64,000 bases of DNA from Rhinopithecus roxellana (Eukaryota > Chordata > Mammalia > Primates > Cercopithecidae): the NCBI RefSeq assembly GCF_007565055.1, contig NC_044568.1:40513156-40577155 (forward strand), written 5' to 3'. The position numbers were made by a program, and so were the translations under genes. The notes beneath the pieces are model-generated. The model saw only the letters and a program-made list of their open reading frames with translations, did not search any database and was not told where the DNA came from. Of this stretch, positions 22,708 through 33,280 are shown piece by piece. Each line of letters opens with the position of its first letter. Positions within the stretch are counted from its first letter, which is position 1.

Positions 22708-25700
22708 ATGACAGGATCAAATTCACACCTAACTATATTAACCTTAAAAGTAAATTGGCTAAATGCTCCAATTAAAAGACACAGACTGGCAAATTAGAGT
22801 CAAGACCCATCAGTGTGCTGTATTCAGGAGACCCATCTCATGTGCAAAGACGCACGTAGGCTCAAAATAAAGGGATGGAGAAAGATTTACCAAGCAAATG
22901 GAAAGCAAAAAAAAAGCAGTGGTTGTTATCCTACTCTCTGATAAAACAGACTTCAAACCAAGAAAGATAAAAAACGACCAAGGGCATTACATAATGGTAA
23001 AAAGATCAACACAGTAAGACAAGCTAACTATCCTAAATATATAAGCACCCAATACAGGAGCACTCAGATTTGTAAAGTAAGTTCTTAGAGACCTACAAAG
23101 AGATGTAGCCTCCCACACAGTAACAGTGGGAGACTTTAACACCCCACTGTCAATATTAGATCAACATGACAGATAATTAACAAGGCTATTCAGGACTTGA
23201 ACTCAGCTCTGGACCAACAGACATCTACAGAACTCCCCACCCCAAATCAACAGAATATACGTTCTTCTCAGCACCACATCGCACTTTCTAAAATTGACCA
23301 CATAACTGGAAGTAAAACACTCCTCAGCAAATGCAAAAGAATGAAAATCAGAACAAACAGTCTCTCAGACCACAGTGCAATCAAATTAGAGCTCAGGATT
23401 AAGAAACTCACTCAAAATCACACAACTATATGGAAACTGAACAACCTGCTCCTGAATGACTACTGGGTAAATAATGAAATTAAGGCAGAATTAAAGAAGT
23501 TATTTGAAACCAATGAGAACAAAGACACAACGTACCAGAATCTCTGGGACACAGCTAAAGCAGTGTTTAGAGGGAAATTTATAGTACTAAATGCCCAGAG
23601 GAGAAAGTGGGAAAGATCTAAAATCGACACCCTAACATCACAGTTAAAACAACTAGAGAAGCAAGAGCAAACAAATTCCAAAGTTACCAGAACACAAGAA
23701 ATAACTAATATCAGAGCAGAACTGAAGAAGAGACACAAAAACCCTTCAAAAAATCAATGAATCCAGGAGCTGATTTTTTGAAAAGATTAACAAAATAGAT
23801 AGACCACTAGCCAGACTAATAAAGAAGAAAAGAGAGAACAAAATAGACACAATGAAAAATAATAAAGGGATATCACCACTGATCCCACAGAAATACAAAC
23901 TACTGTTGGAGAATACTACAAACACCTCTATGCCAATAAACTAGAAAATCTAGAAGAAATGGATAAATTCCTGGACACACACCATCCCAAGGCTAAACCC
24001 GGAAGAAGTCGAATCCCTGAATAGACCAGTAACAAGTTCTGAAATTGAGGCAGTAATGAATAGCCTACCAACCAAAAAAAGTCCAGGTCCAGATGGATTC
24101 ACAGCCAAATTCTACCTGACGTACAAAGAGGAGCTGGTACCATTCCTTCTGAAACTATTCCAAACAATAGAAAAAGAAGGACTCCTCCCTAACTCATTTT
24201 ATGAGGCCAGCATCATCCTGATACCAAAACCTGGCAGAGACACAACAACAGCAAAAAATTTCAGGTCAATATAACTGATGAACATCGATGTGAAAATCCT
24301 CAATAAAATACTGGCAAACTGAATCCAGTAGCACATCAGAAAGCTTAGCCACCATGATCGAGTCAGCTTCATCCCTGGGATGCAAGGCTGGTTCAACAAA
24401 TGCAAATCAATAAATGTAATCCATCACATGAACAGAACCAATGACAAAAATCACAAGTATCTCAATAGATGCAGAAAAGGCCTTCGATAAAATTCAACAT
24501 CCCTTCACGCTAAAAACTCTGAACAAACTAGGTAGTGATGTAACGTATCTTAAAATAACAAGAACTATTTATAACAAACCCACAGCCAATGGGTAAAAGC
24601 TGGAAACATTCCCTTTGAAAACCAGCACAAGACAAGGATGCCCTCTCTCACCACTCCTATTCAAAATAGTATTGGAAGTTCTGGCCAGGGCAATCAGGCA
24701 AGAAAAAGAAATAAAGGGCATTCAAATAGGAAGAGAGGAAGTCAAATTGTCTCTGTTTGCAGATGGCATGATTATATATTTAGAAAACCCCATCGTCTCA
24801 GCCCCAAATCTCCTTAAGCTGATAAACAACTTCAGCAAAGTCTCAGGATACAAAATCAATGTGCAAAAATCATAAGCATTTTTATACACCAATAATAAAC
24901 AGAGAGCCAAATCATGAGCGAACTCCCATTCACAATTGCTACAAAGAGAATAAAATACCTAGGAATACAACTTACAAGAGATTTAAAGGACATCTTCAAG
25001 GAGAACTGCAAACCACCGCTCAGCAAAATAAGAGAGGACACAAACAAATGGAAAAACATTCCATGCTCATGGATAGGAAGAATCAGTATCATGAAAATGG
25101 TTATATTGCCCAAAGTAATTTATAGATTCAATGCTATCCCCATCAAGCTACCATTGACTTTCTTCACGGAATTAGAAAAAACTCCTTTAAATTTCATATG
25201 GAACCAAAACAGACCCCGTATAGCCAAGACAATCCTAAGCAAAAAGAACAAAGCTGAAGATATCACACTACCTGACTTCAAACTATACTACAAGTCTACA
25301 GTAATCAAAACAGCATGGTACTGGTACCAAAACAGGTATATAGACAGGACAGAGGCCTCAGAAACAGGACAGAAGCCTCCGAAATAATGTCACACATCTA
25401 CAACCATCTGATCTTTGACAAACCTGACAAAAACAAGCAATAGGGAAAGGATTCCCTATTTAATAAATGGTGTTGGGAAAACTGGCTAGCAATATGTAGA
25501 AAACAAAAACTGGACCCCTTCTTTACACCTTATACAAAAATTAACTCAAAATGGATTAAAGACTTAAACATAAAACCTAAAACCATAAAAACCCTAGAAG
25601 AAAACCTAGGCAATACTCTTCAGGACATAGGCATGGGCAAAGACTTCATGACTAAAACACCAAAAGCAATGGCAACAAAAGCCAAAATAGACAAATGGGA

Positions 25701-26484
25701 TCTAAGTAAACTAAAGATCTTCTGCACAGCAAAAGAAACTATCATAAGAGTAAACAGGCAAGCTACAGAATGAGAGAAAATTTTTACAATCTATCCATCT
25801 GACAAACGGCTAATATCCAGAATCTACAAGGAACTTAAACAAACGTACAAGAAACAAAAAAAAAATTAGGTAAAGGATATGAACAGACACTTCTCAAAAC
25901 AAGACGTTTATGTGGCCAACAAACATATGAAAAAAAGCTCATTATCACTGGTCATTAGAGAAATGCAAATGAAAACCACAATGAGATACCATCTCATGCC
26001 AGTTAGAATGGCAGTCATTAAAAAGTCAGGAAACAACAGATGCTGGAGAGGATGTGGAGAAATAGGAACGCTCTTACACTGTTGGTGGGAGAGTAAATTA
26101 GTTTAACCATTGTGGAAGACAGTGTGGTGATTCCTCAGGGACTAGAACCAGAAATACCATTTGACCCAGCAATCCCATTACTGGGTATATATCCAAAGGA
26201 TTATATATCATTCTACTACCTGTAAAGACACATGCACACATATGTTTATTGCAGCACTATTCACAATAGCAAAGACTTGGAACCAATCCAAATGTCAATC
26301 AATGATAGACTGGATTAAGAAAATGTAGCACATATACACCATGGAATACTATGCAGCCATAAAAAAGGATGAGTTCATGTCCTTTGCAGGGACATGGATA
26401 AAGCTGGAAACCATCATTCTCAGCAAATTAACACAGGAACAGAAAACCAAACACCACATGTTCTCACTCGTAAGTGGGAGTTGA
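22708..26484 (+). pseudogene. L1 ORF2 (endonuclease-reverse transcriptase), broken
   Basis: Intact L1 ORF2p (about 1275 residues) nicks target DNA with an APE-type endonuclease and copies L1 RNA by reverse transcription. The start ATGACAGGATCAAATTC lies at 22708. The first stop (TAG 22795-22797) comes after 29 codons and later pieces sit in three frames. Recognisable parts are the endonuclease end with SDHSAIKLEL (in 23197-23760), RT motifs SPGPDGFTAKFY (24056-24274) and QGCPLSPLLF (24615-24875), and the Cys-rich end with CWRGCGEIGTLLHC (25879-26106). The catalytic FADD box reads FADG (Gly codon 24765-24767), which would itself inactivate RT. The stop expected in the family is TGA 26482-26484. 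Confidence 0.94.
25344..25383 (+). repeat. 20-bp tandem duplication inside L1 ORF2
   Basis: ACAGGACAGAGGCCTCAGAA (25344-25363) is followed directly by the same unit with two changes (25364-25383). It probably arose after insertion. Confidence 0.85.
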
Positions 26485-26700
26485 ACAATGAGAACACATG
26501 GACACAGGGAGGGGAACATCATACACCGGGGCCTGTCAACGGGGTGGGGGGCTGGGGGAGGGACAGCATTAGGAGAAATACCTAATGTAGATGACAGGCT
26601 GATAGTTGCAGCAAACCACCATGGCACGTGTATACCTATGTAACAAACCTGCACATTCTGCACATGTATCCCAGAACTTAAAATGTTAAAAAAAAAAAAA
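26485..26700 (+). other. L1 3' UTR with G-rich tract and A-tail
   Basis: The G-rich tract at 26541-26562 (GGGGTGGGGGGCTGGGGGAG) is the conserved polypurine/G-quadruplex-prone segment of the L1 3' UTR. 'aacctgcacattctgcacat' precedes the end and an A-tail of about 13 bases closes it. Confidence 0.9.
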
Positions 26701-26710
26701 ATCCACATTG

Positions 26711-27209
26711 ATTCCCTCCCAGCTAAGGCACAAAGCACTTCGGTGTGGACCAAGTATGAAGTTGTGGGCAGTGCAGACACTCAAACTAACATGACGTTAT
26801 TCCTGAGAAAATACATCTAAGCTGTTTGGAGCTTTAATAAACATATCTCTAATTGCTGCCAACTCTCTCTTTTTGCAAATTACGAAAGTTGGGGCTTGCG
26901 AGTCAATAAAAGACTAAATGAGATCCTGATGGTTCTATTATTAGGATGTGAAAAAAAGAAGTCAAAAGGCAGAGCGAGGGCTGTGATTAACATGAAACAC
27001 TAAGATCTCAGGAGTGTTTCGATCTGCACAGGTGAGTCATCTCGACATGCCTCCAGATAGCTGGGAATCTCCCCAAAGCCTCACCTTTGGCAGTCAACAG
27101 CCTGCCGGGGAGTGTGATGCCAATTTCCATACAGCTGAACTGCACAGGCCAAATATTTTGGTTTATAAGAATTATTTTAGTCTATAACGTATTTGTGCAC
27201 TGCAGCTGG
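26711..27209. other. Unique DNA, candidate conserved noncoding block
   Basis: Between L1 and AluY. Base composition is even, with motifs such as GTGATTAAC (homeobox type), GTGAGTCATC (AP-1 type), TGCCAATTTCC (NFI-like) and ACAGCTGA (E-box). No open frame of note. Possible enhancer, unproven. Confidence 0.45.
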
Positions 27210-27223
27210 AAGATGCAAAATGA

Positions 27224-27530
27224 GGCCGGGCGCGGTGGCTCAAGCCTGTAATCCCAGCACTTTGGGAGGCCGAGACGGGCGGATCACGAGGTCAGGAGAT
27301 CGAGACCATCCTGGCTAACACGGTGAAACCCCGTCTCTACTAAAAAATACAAAAAACTAGCCGGGCGAGGTGGCGGGCGCCTGTAGTCCCAGCTACTTGG
27401 GAGGCTGAGGCAGGAGAATGGCGTAAACCCGGGAGGCGGAGCTTGCAGTGAGCTGAGATCTGGCCACTGTACTCCAGCCTGGGCGACAGAGCGAGACTCC
27501 GTCTCAAAAAAAAAAAAAAAAAAAAAAAAA
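27224..27530 (+). mobile_element. AluY, Old World monkey type, very young, perfect TSD
   Basis: Near-consensus Alu starting GGCCGGGCGCGGTGGCTCAA with an A-tail of about 25 bases. It carries 'GATCTGGCCACTG' and 'AACTAGCCGGGCGAGGTGGC', which I associate with cercopithecoid AluY (AluYRa-like). Perfect 14-bp target duplications AAGATGCAAAATGA lie at 27210-27223 and 27531-27544. The intact A-tail, TSD and CpGs point to recent insertion. Confidence 0.97.
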
Positions 27531-27544
27531 AAGATGCAAAATGA

Positions 27545-27841
27545 ACAGATAAAAAGGTGGATACAGAGGCACACATACCTATTCACACGGCACCACACGT
27601 CTATCACAACTACACATGCATGGCAGTATCAGCCACACAGGCGTGTACACAGTGCCTACCACAGGATTACTAACGCTCAGAGTATTACACTCATGTACAT
27701 GCCCTCCACACATTCATACCAATCACAGTGAGCACTGCATGACATGCCACCTGCATACACATGCCTCCCACACCCCCAAAACCCAAGGCACAACCATCAT
27801 ATGTGCCAGACCAGAAATGTCACACCAGAGGTATATGTATC
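27545..27841 (+). repeat. CA-rich low-complexity DNA
   Basis: Many short CACAC, ACACAT and CATGCAT words without a fixed period. The same composition resumes at 28140-28220 after the Alu. It looks like a decayed CA-rich repeat split by the Alu. Confidence 0.6.
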
Positions 27842-28138
27842 AGGCTGGGTACAGTGGCTCATGCCTGTAATCCCAGTACTTTTGGAGGCCAAGGCGGGCA
27901 GACAGCTTGAGCTCAGGAGTTTGAGACCAGCCTGGGCAACATGGTGAAACCCTGTCTCTACCAAAAATACAAAAACTTAGGCAGGCATGGTGGTGTGTGT
28001 CTGTGCTATCAGCTACTTGGGAGGCTGAGGTGGGAAGATCGCTTGAGCCTGGGGGGCAGAGGGTGCAGTGAGCCAAGATCACGCCACTGCACTCCAGCCT
28101 GGTGACACAGTGAGACTCCGTCTCCAAAAAAAAAAAAA
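27842..28138 (+). mobile_element. Alu (AluS/J type)
   Basis: Dimeric Alu from 'caggctgggtacagtggctc' to a 12-base A-tail; older than the AluY upstream and inserted in CA-rich DNA. The flanks share ATGTAT, a possible worn duplication. Confidence 0.92.
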
Positions 28139-28799
28139 CATGTATATATCAGCCCCACACCCCAGGTAGTCATCCAAAATATGCATCTTGATATGCACAT
28201 GCACACACAAAGCGCACACTTAAAATTACACTCTAAATTTAATGGTCTGCACTTTTTTCTTTCATTAGATATGCACACATCTTTATTTCTAATGAAGTAC
28301 AACAGTAGATGCGAGCAAAAAGAGGAGATACTTTTAATTTTAAACATCATCAAGAAGATCCATGCTATTAAGATTCAACATTTTTTGCATAAGCAGGCTA
28401 AAGGTGCCCTGGAAGATGTATGCCACTGTTTGATTCACTCTGCACCAGGCATGCAGCTAGGAAAGGTCTGAGGAAGCTGTCTCCTCAGAGCTCCTCATAA
28501 GGCAGGGCCTCTGAGTCTGGAGCTGCAGTGAGAGGAACGGTGGGAAGGCTTCACTCTGTCCCTTCCTTTGGCTCTCTCTTTATGCCTTCCCTAGGAATAC
28601 ACAGCCTCAGGGTGAATCTACAGGGCTCAAACCCCTAAGGTGAAGAAAAGCCTGATGAGATGTGAGAGCATTCAATTCTTGCCCCAACAGAGACAGAAGC
28701 AGCACCACATGATAAAGGCCACAACAATTTAAAGTGAAACCCCTGCCATGAATGGCACAGTACTACACTGTAAGAGAGGAAGAAAGGGAGAGATTCCAT
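28139..28799. other. CA-rich then unique DNA
   Basis: No gene recognised. Confidence 0.5.
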
Positions 28800-29010
28800 T
28801 GAGTAAGTAACTACCATGCAATAACTCCGGGCTGAATGCTTCAAATACATTATCTTACCTATTCTGCACAGCACTGACAGTGCCCTAAGATGGGCCCATT
28901 CTACATCTTCTACATAGGTTGAGTAACTTGTCCAGCAACACACTGTTTAGAACTGGTTTTGAACCCAGGTCTCTCTAGCTCCAGATCCTCAGTTCTGCCT
29001 ACATTGTTAT
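28800..29010 (-). repeat. MIR, antisense
   Basis: 'atgcttcaaatacattatct', 'ggttgagtaacttgtccagc' and 'tttgaacccaggtctctcta' are the reversed MIR core and head. Confidence 0.8.
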
Positions 29011-29043
29011 CTGGCCTGTTATTATTGTAATTGGCATCATGTC

Positions 29044-29447
29044 TGTATTAGTCCGTTCTCACACTGCTATAAAGAAATACCTGAGATGCGGTACGTTATA
29101 AAGAAAGTAGGTTCATGGGTCTTCAGGCTGTACAGATAGCACAGAGGCATCTGCTCAGCTTCTGGGGAGGCCTCAGGGAAACTTAAAATTAAGGCAGAAG
29201 GCAAACGGGGAGTGGCACTTCACACGGCCAGAGAAAGAGCAAGAGAAGGAGGGTGTAGATGCTACACACTTTTAAACAACCAGATCTTGTGAGAATTTAG
29301 CACAAGAACAGCACTGGGGGGTGGTGCTAAACTATTCATGAGAAACTGTCCCCATGATCCAATCACCTCCCACCAGGCCCACCTCCAACATTAGGAACTA
29401 CAGTTCAACATGAGATTTGGGTAGGGACACAGATCCAAACCAGATCA
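29044..29447 (-). mobile_element. MaLR solo LTR (MSTD/MLT1A-like), antisense, perfect TSD
   Basis: Left end TGTATTAGTCCGTTCTCACA and right end 'gatccaaaccagatca'. Perfect 5-bp repeats ATGTC at 29039-29043 and 29448-29452. The interior ('ggctgtacagatagc', 'aacaaccagatcttgtg') fits the older MST/MLT1 side of the family. Confidence 0.94.
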
Positions 29448-29452
29448 ATGTC

Positions 29453-30429
29453 CACACACAGAGAATCTGGGTGAGGTCAGGGGACATTGCCATGAAAATC
29501 AGGAAAAGGAAAACCTTAATACCTCTTGATTCATGTGAGACCAAACATATAATTAATACTTATAATTTGAAGTTATTGTAGGTAGATTGCTGCATTGGTA
29601 CACAAATGTGATATTTTTGCCAAGGGAGTCAGTTGATTGGGAACTACTGCATAAATATCATGCTAAAAGAAAAAGCATGAAGCATCTGCTTTCCATCCAC
29701 ATTACAACCTTCCCCCATCATTTGTCCCCCTCGAGACAAATATATCTCGTTTGTCTTTACCCCTAGTCCTGGGCACTCAATAGGCACATGATACTTTGTT
29801 GAATAAATAACAGAAGAAATGAATAAAATTTATTGTTTTGCATAAAACAGTGGAAACTGATGGAGCCCCAAAACCTAGAAGCAAGATCATTTGCATGAAA
29901 TTGCTCATTCTGAGTTTAGAAATGAACTCACAAAAGGAAGGCAGAAATGGCAAGGCTATAATGCTAACTCATCATGCCAAAGCTTTGGTCCTTTGAAATC
30001 AGAGCATCCTCTCCAAGGGGTGAGACCATAGATTTGTTTCCAGCGATCTCTTTTCTGATATCTGAGGGCGATCTGCTGTCCTTTCTGATCCTGTAATTCT
30101 ACCAGTGTTTATAAGGTGTTTCTGCACACGTACCACAGTCATTAGGAAGAGCACAAATTTTAGATCCTGCCTAACAGTTCTCTGTAGAATTTCTACAAGA
30201 GAGAAATGTTCGTTTTCAAAGTTAATCATCATGGAAAAGTCTCTGATATGCTAATCCTGTAACTGCTGCTGTTGAATGAAAGAATAACTGAATGAATGAA
30301 TTTAAAGCAGAAGGAAAAATAGGAACAGAGTAAAATGAAATGGGGATAGAAATAAAAGAAACAATAAGCAATGAAATTAAGGATTACATATTAATTGTGA
30401 AATCCTAATTAGGGAGAAGGAGTCAGGCT
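29453..30429. other. Mostly unique DNA
   Basis: A short L2/MIR-type tail lies at about 29765-29825 ('gggcactcaataggcacatg', 'tgttgaataaataac'). Nothing else is recognised. Confidence 0.5.
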
Positions 30430-30830
30430 GGTAGGACCAAGGGAAAGCAAACAAAAAGAAGGTAAGTTATGAGTCTGCCTTTCTTCATGGTCCAGGACAC
30501 ATAGCCTTCCTGTGCAAATAACTGACAATCTTCCTGCACCCAGCTATCACCAGACACCTTGGTTGATAGAAAAATGCAAGTGAGCTCACTGTAACCTTGG
30601 CATTAACAGTACTGCACAAAGCCCCCTTCAGCACACAGCACAAGCACCGTCCTATAAAATCCCCAGCAAGCCTTTGTCTCCTTGCAGTCAGCTCCTCTCT
30701 TGGTGACTTGCCTGTTGCTTTCTTAACAATGTATTTTCCTACCTTCTCTAATAAATCTGCCTTTCTTTACCTATGACTTGGTAAATTCTTTTTACCATGC
30801 ACATAACATCAGCCCCAGGTAGTCACTACC
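30430..30830 (+). mobile_element. Probable ERV1-class LTR, 3' part
   Basis: A TATA-like CTATAAAATCCCCAGCAAGC (about 30652) is followed roughly 95 bases on by a poly(A)-type CTAATAAATCTGCC (about 30748) and then 'ttggtaaattctttttacc'. The spacing is that of an LTR U3-R-U5. The family is not assigned and no target duplication was seen. Confidence 0.55.
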
Positions 30831-30859
30831 CACGACATTAATTATTGTTAAAAGCCACA

Positions 30860-31050
30860 CCCCTTGTTCTATACATTTCATGCTTTATCACACTTAATCT
30901 GAGAGACAGCTACTATTATTACTCCCATTTCTCAGATGGATAAACTGAGATTTGGATAAACTAAATTGCTTGTCCAAGGCTCATACAGCTGATAATTTAT
31001 AGAAATAGTTAGGATGGTACTATGATTCTGACCCAATACCCATACTATCT
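30860..31050 (-). repeat. MIR, antisense
   Basis: 'ttattactcccatttctcag', 'aaattgcttgtccaaggctc' and 'atacagctgata' match reversed MIR. Confidence 0.75.
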
Positions 31051-31069
31051 GTCTATGGATCTTAAGTTT

Positions 31070-31071
<2 letters not shown>

Positions 31072-31107
<36 letters not shown>

Positions 31108-31387
31108 AAACAGGGTCCCACTCTGTCACTCAGGCTGGAGTGCAGTGCCGTGATCTCAGCTCACTGCAGCATTCACTTCCTGGGCTCAAGCAATTCTCCT
31201 ACCTCAGCCCCAAAAGTAGCTGGGACTACAGACGCCTGCCACCATGCCCAGCTAATTTTTGTATTTTCAGTAGAGACAGGGATTCACCATGTTGCCCAGG
31301 CTAGTCTGAAACTCCTGGCCTTAAGCGATCCGCCTGCCTCGGCCTCCCAAAGTGCTGGGATTATAAGCATGGGCTACCACGCCCAGC
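31072..31387 (-). mobile_element. Alu (AluS/J type), antisense
   Basis: A T-run of 35 bases at 31072-31106 followed by reversed Alu to 'ctaccacgcccagc'. The long pure T-run is a likely variable homopolymer. It lies 111 bases from an Alu in the opposite orientation. Confidence 0.94.
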
Positions 31388-31481
31388 TCAAATTTTCTCT
31401 TTAAGGCAACAGAAATAAATTAAAAGTTTTGTTTGGTTGGTTTTGATTTTGTTTGAAGCAGGGTAAGGATTAGGGCTTTAG

Positions 31482-31805
31482 AAATATTAATCTGCAGGGG
31501 GCCAGGTGCAGTGGCTCATGCCTGTAATCCCAGCACTTTGGGAGGCCAACGCAGGTGGATCATGAGGCCAGGAGATTGAGACCATGCTGGCTAACACGGT
31601 GAAACCCCGTCTCTACTAAAAATACAAAAAATTAGCCGGAGGGAGATGGCAGGCACCTGTAGTCCCAGCTACTCAGGAGGCTGAGGCAGGAGAATGGCGT
31701 GAACTCAGGAGGCAGAGCCTGCAGTGAGCCGAGATCGCGCCACTGCACTCCAGCCTAGGCGACAGAGCAAGACTGCGTCTAAAAATAAAAATATTAATCT
31801 GCAGG
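31482..31805 (+). mobile_element. Alu with perfect 17-bp TSD
   Basis: Alu at 31499-31788 with flanking repeats AAATATTAATCTGCAGG at 31482-31498 and 31789-31805. It has AluSc/Y-like features ('ggagaatggcgtgaac', 'gagatcgcgccactgc'). Its A-tail is very short. Confidence 0.95.
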
Positions 31806-31929
31806 CATTTAGAGGATACGTTGAGACTGTGCGCTGCATATACAATGTAGCCAGCGTGCAGCCAGGCTGCTACAGGAAGCCAAGCAAAGGTCACAGAGTT
31901 TCTACCTAAAAATACTTGATATAAATGTT

Positions 31930-32335
31930 CCCAGGAAAATGTAGTATATATACATCATGGAATACTACACAGCCATAAGAGAGAAAGAAAAAAAGAGAAG
32001 GAAATCATGCCCTTTGCAGCAACGTGGATGGTGCTGGAGGCCATTATCTTAAGTGAACTAACTCCAGGTTGGGAGAAAAAACAGAAACATGTTCTCACTT
32101 ACAAGCGGGAGCTAAACAATGGGTAAACATGGACATGAAGATGAAAACAATAGACACTAGGGATGTCAAAAGGGGAACAGATGTGAGGGGGACAAAGAGT
32201 GAAAAATTTCCTATTGGGTACAATCCTCGCTGTTTGCATAATGAGCACATTAGAAGCCCAATCCCACCAATATACAATTACCCATATAACAAACATGCAC
32301 ATAAACCCCTGACTCTAAAATAAAATTAAAATTAA
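31930..32335 (+). mobile_element. L1 3' end, 5'-truncated (L1MA/L1PB-like)
   Basis: 'catggaatactacacagcca', 'gccctttgcagcaacgtgga' and 'ggccattatcttaagtgaac' are the end of L1 ORF2. A 3' UTR ending 'gactctaaaataaaatt' follows. Confidence 0.88.
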
Positions 32336-32540
32336 TTTTTCTAGGAAATCGGTTGAAGAAATACCAAAAATATGTTAAAATTAGTATAGACTAAGTAGAA
32401 ACAAAGATGGAGAAAAAAATGTTAGATTCAGTGAAAATTGCTAGAATGGGGAGAAATTTCTGGGTGTTCCTACACATTTATTCATTTTGTAAGTGGCTAC
32501 AATATGGATAAGAATAACAGGAAAAAACAATCAGCACAAC

Positions 32541-33280
32541 TGTAACTGCCCAATGGGTTCTTCCTGCCCACTGCACAAACAAAATCAATTCATGGAGACC
32601 ATGACATTGCAGTAAAGAAAGAGTTTACTTGACCAGAGGTGGCTATGCCACGCAGGAGACGAAGTTATTACTCCCATCAATGTCATCAAAGGCTCAGAGG
32701 TTAGGGATTTTCCAAAGGTAGTTTGGGGATAAGCGGTGGAAGTGGCTAGGCAGTAAGTGCTTGCTGCTGATTTGCTGGGGGTGCAATCATAGGGGTGTGG
32801 GAAATGGTTCCCTTGGGTACTGAGTTCCTTCTGGGTGGGTGGCCACAGGAGTGGTTGGTGTTCCAGGTGGAGCCACTGGTAATCAGACATGCAAAAAACC
32901 AAAAAAGATATCTCTATAGGCCGATCTTAGGTTCTACAATTGTGATGTTACCTGCAGGAGTAATTGAGGGAGTTGCATATCTTTTGACCTCCAGAATAAT
33001 GGCTGGTGATGATTTATGTCCATATTTCAGTATAATTCAGGCTTGTCTATCATCCTAGCCTGGTGGTCTCTCACTAGCTTTACTAAAGGCAGTTGAGTTT
33101 GGGGGAAGGGCTATTAACATTTAAACTATAAACTAAATGTCTCCCAAAGTTAGCTTGGCCTACGCCCAGGAATCATTCAGGGCAGCTTGAAAGCCAAAGG
33201 CAAGATGAGAGTTGGCCAGATCAGATCTCCTTCATTGCCATAATTTTCTCACTGTTATAGTTTTTGCAAAGGCAGTTTCA
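32541..33280 (-). mobile_element. Solo-LTR-like element, antisense, family unassigned
   Basis: Bounded by TGTAACTGCCCAATGGG at left and '...gcaaaggcagtttca' at right (TG...CA ends), with CAAC/CAAT flanks that may be a worn 4-bp duplication. On the minus strand a 'gtaaactctttctttactgc' U5-like segment lies near the 32541 end, giving the orientation. 'aactaaatgtctcccaaag' and 'ggcctacgcccaggaatca' are phrases I know from old ERV LTRs. No internal retroviral sequence adjoins. Confidence 0.65.

Larger units (their letters stand above)
20299..26700 (+). mobile_element. Near-full-length LINE-1 of L1PA type, inactive
   Basis: About 6.4 kb in the order 5' UTR, ORF1, ORF2, 3' UTR and A-tail (26688-26700). 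The 5' end keeps 'caagatggcc', the YY1 site found near the start of complete L1s, so it is close to full length. The 5' UTR and ORF1 resemble older L1PA subfamilies rather than the human-active type, a subfamily judgement by eye. Worn direct repeats ATCCCATATTG (20288-20298) and ATCCACATTG (26701-26710) look like the target duplication. Both reading frames are broken by frameshifts and stops. Confidence 0.95.

Noticed and set aside
20299..26700. Possible active LINE-1
   Set aside because: Early stops in both ORFs, several frameshifts and a changed catalytic residue exclude activity.
26349..26780. Minus-strand frame of 143 codons
   Set aside because: Antisense of the L1 3' end; such frames recur at L1 ends (compare 47194-47382, 32095-32302).
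27284..27607. 107-codon minus-strand frame
   Set aside because: Standard antisense AluY frame with a poly-Phe stretch from the A-tail.
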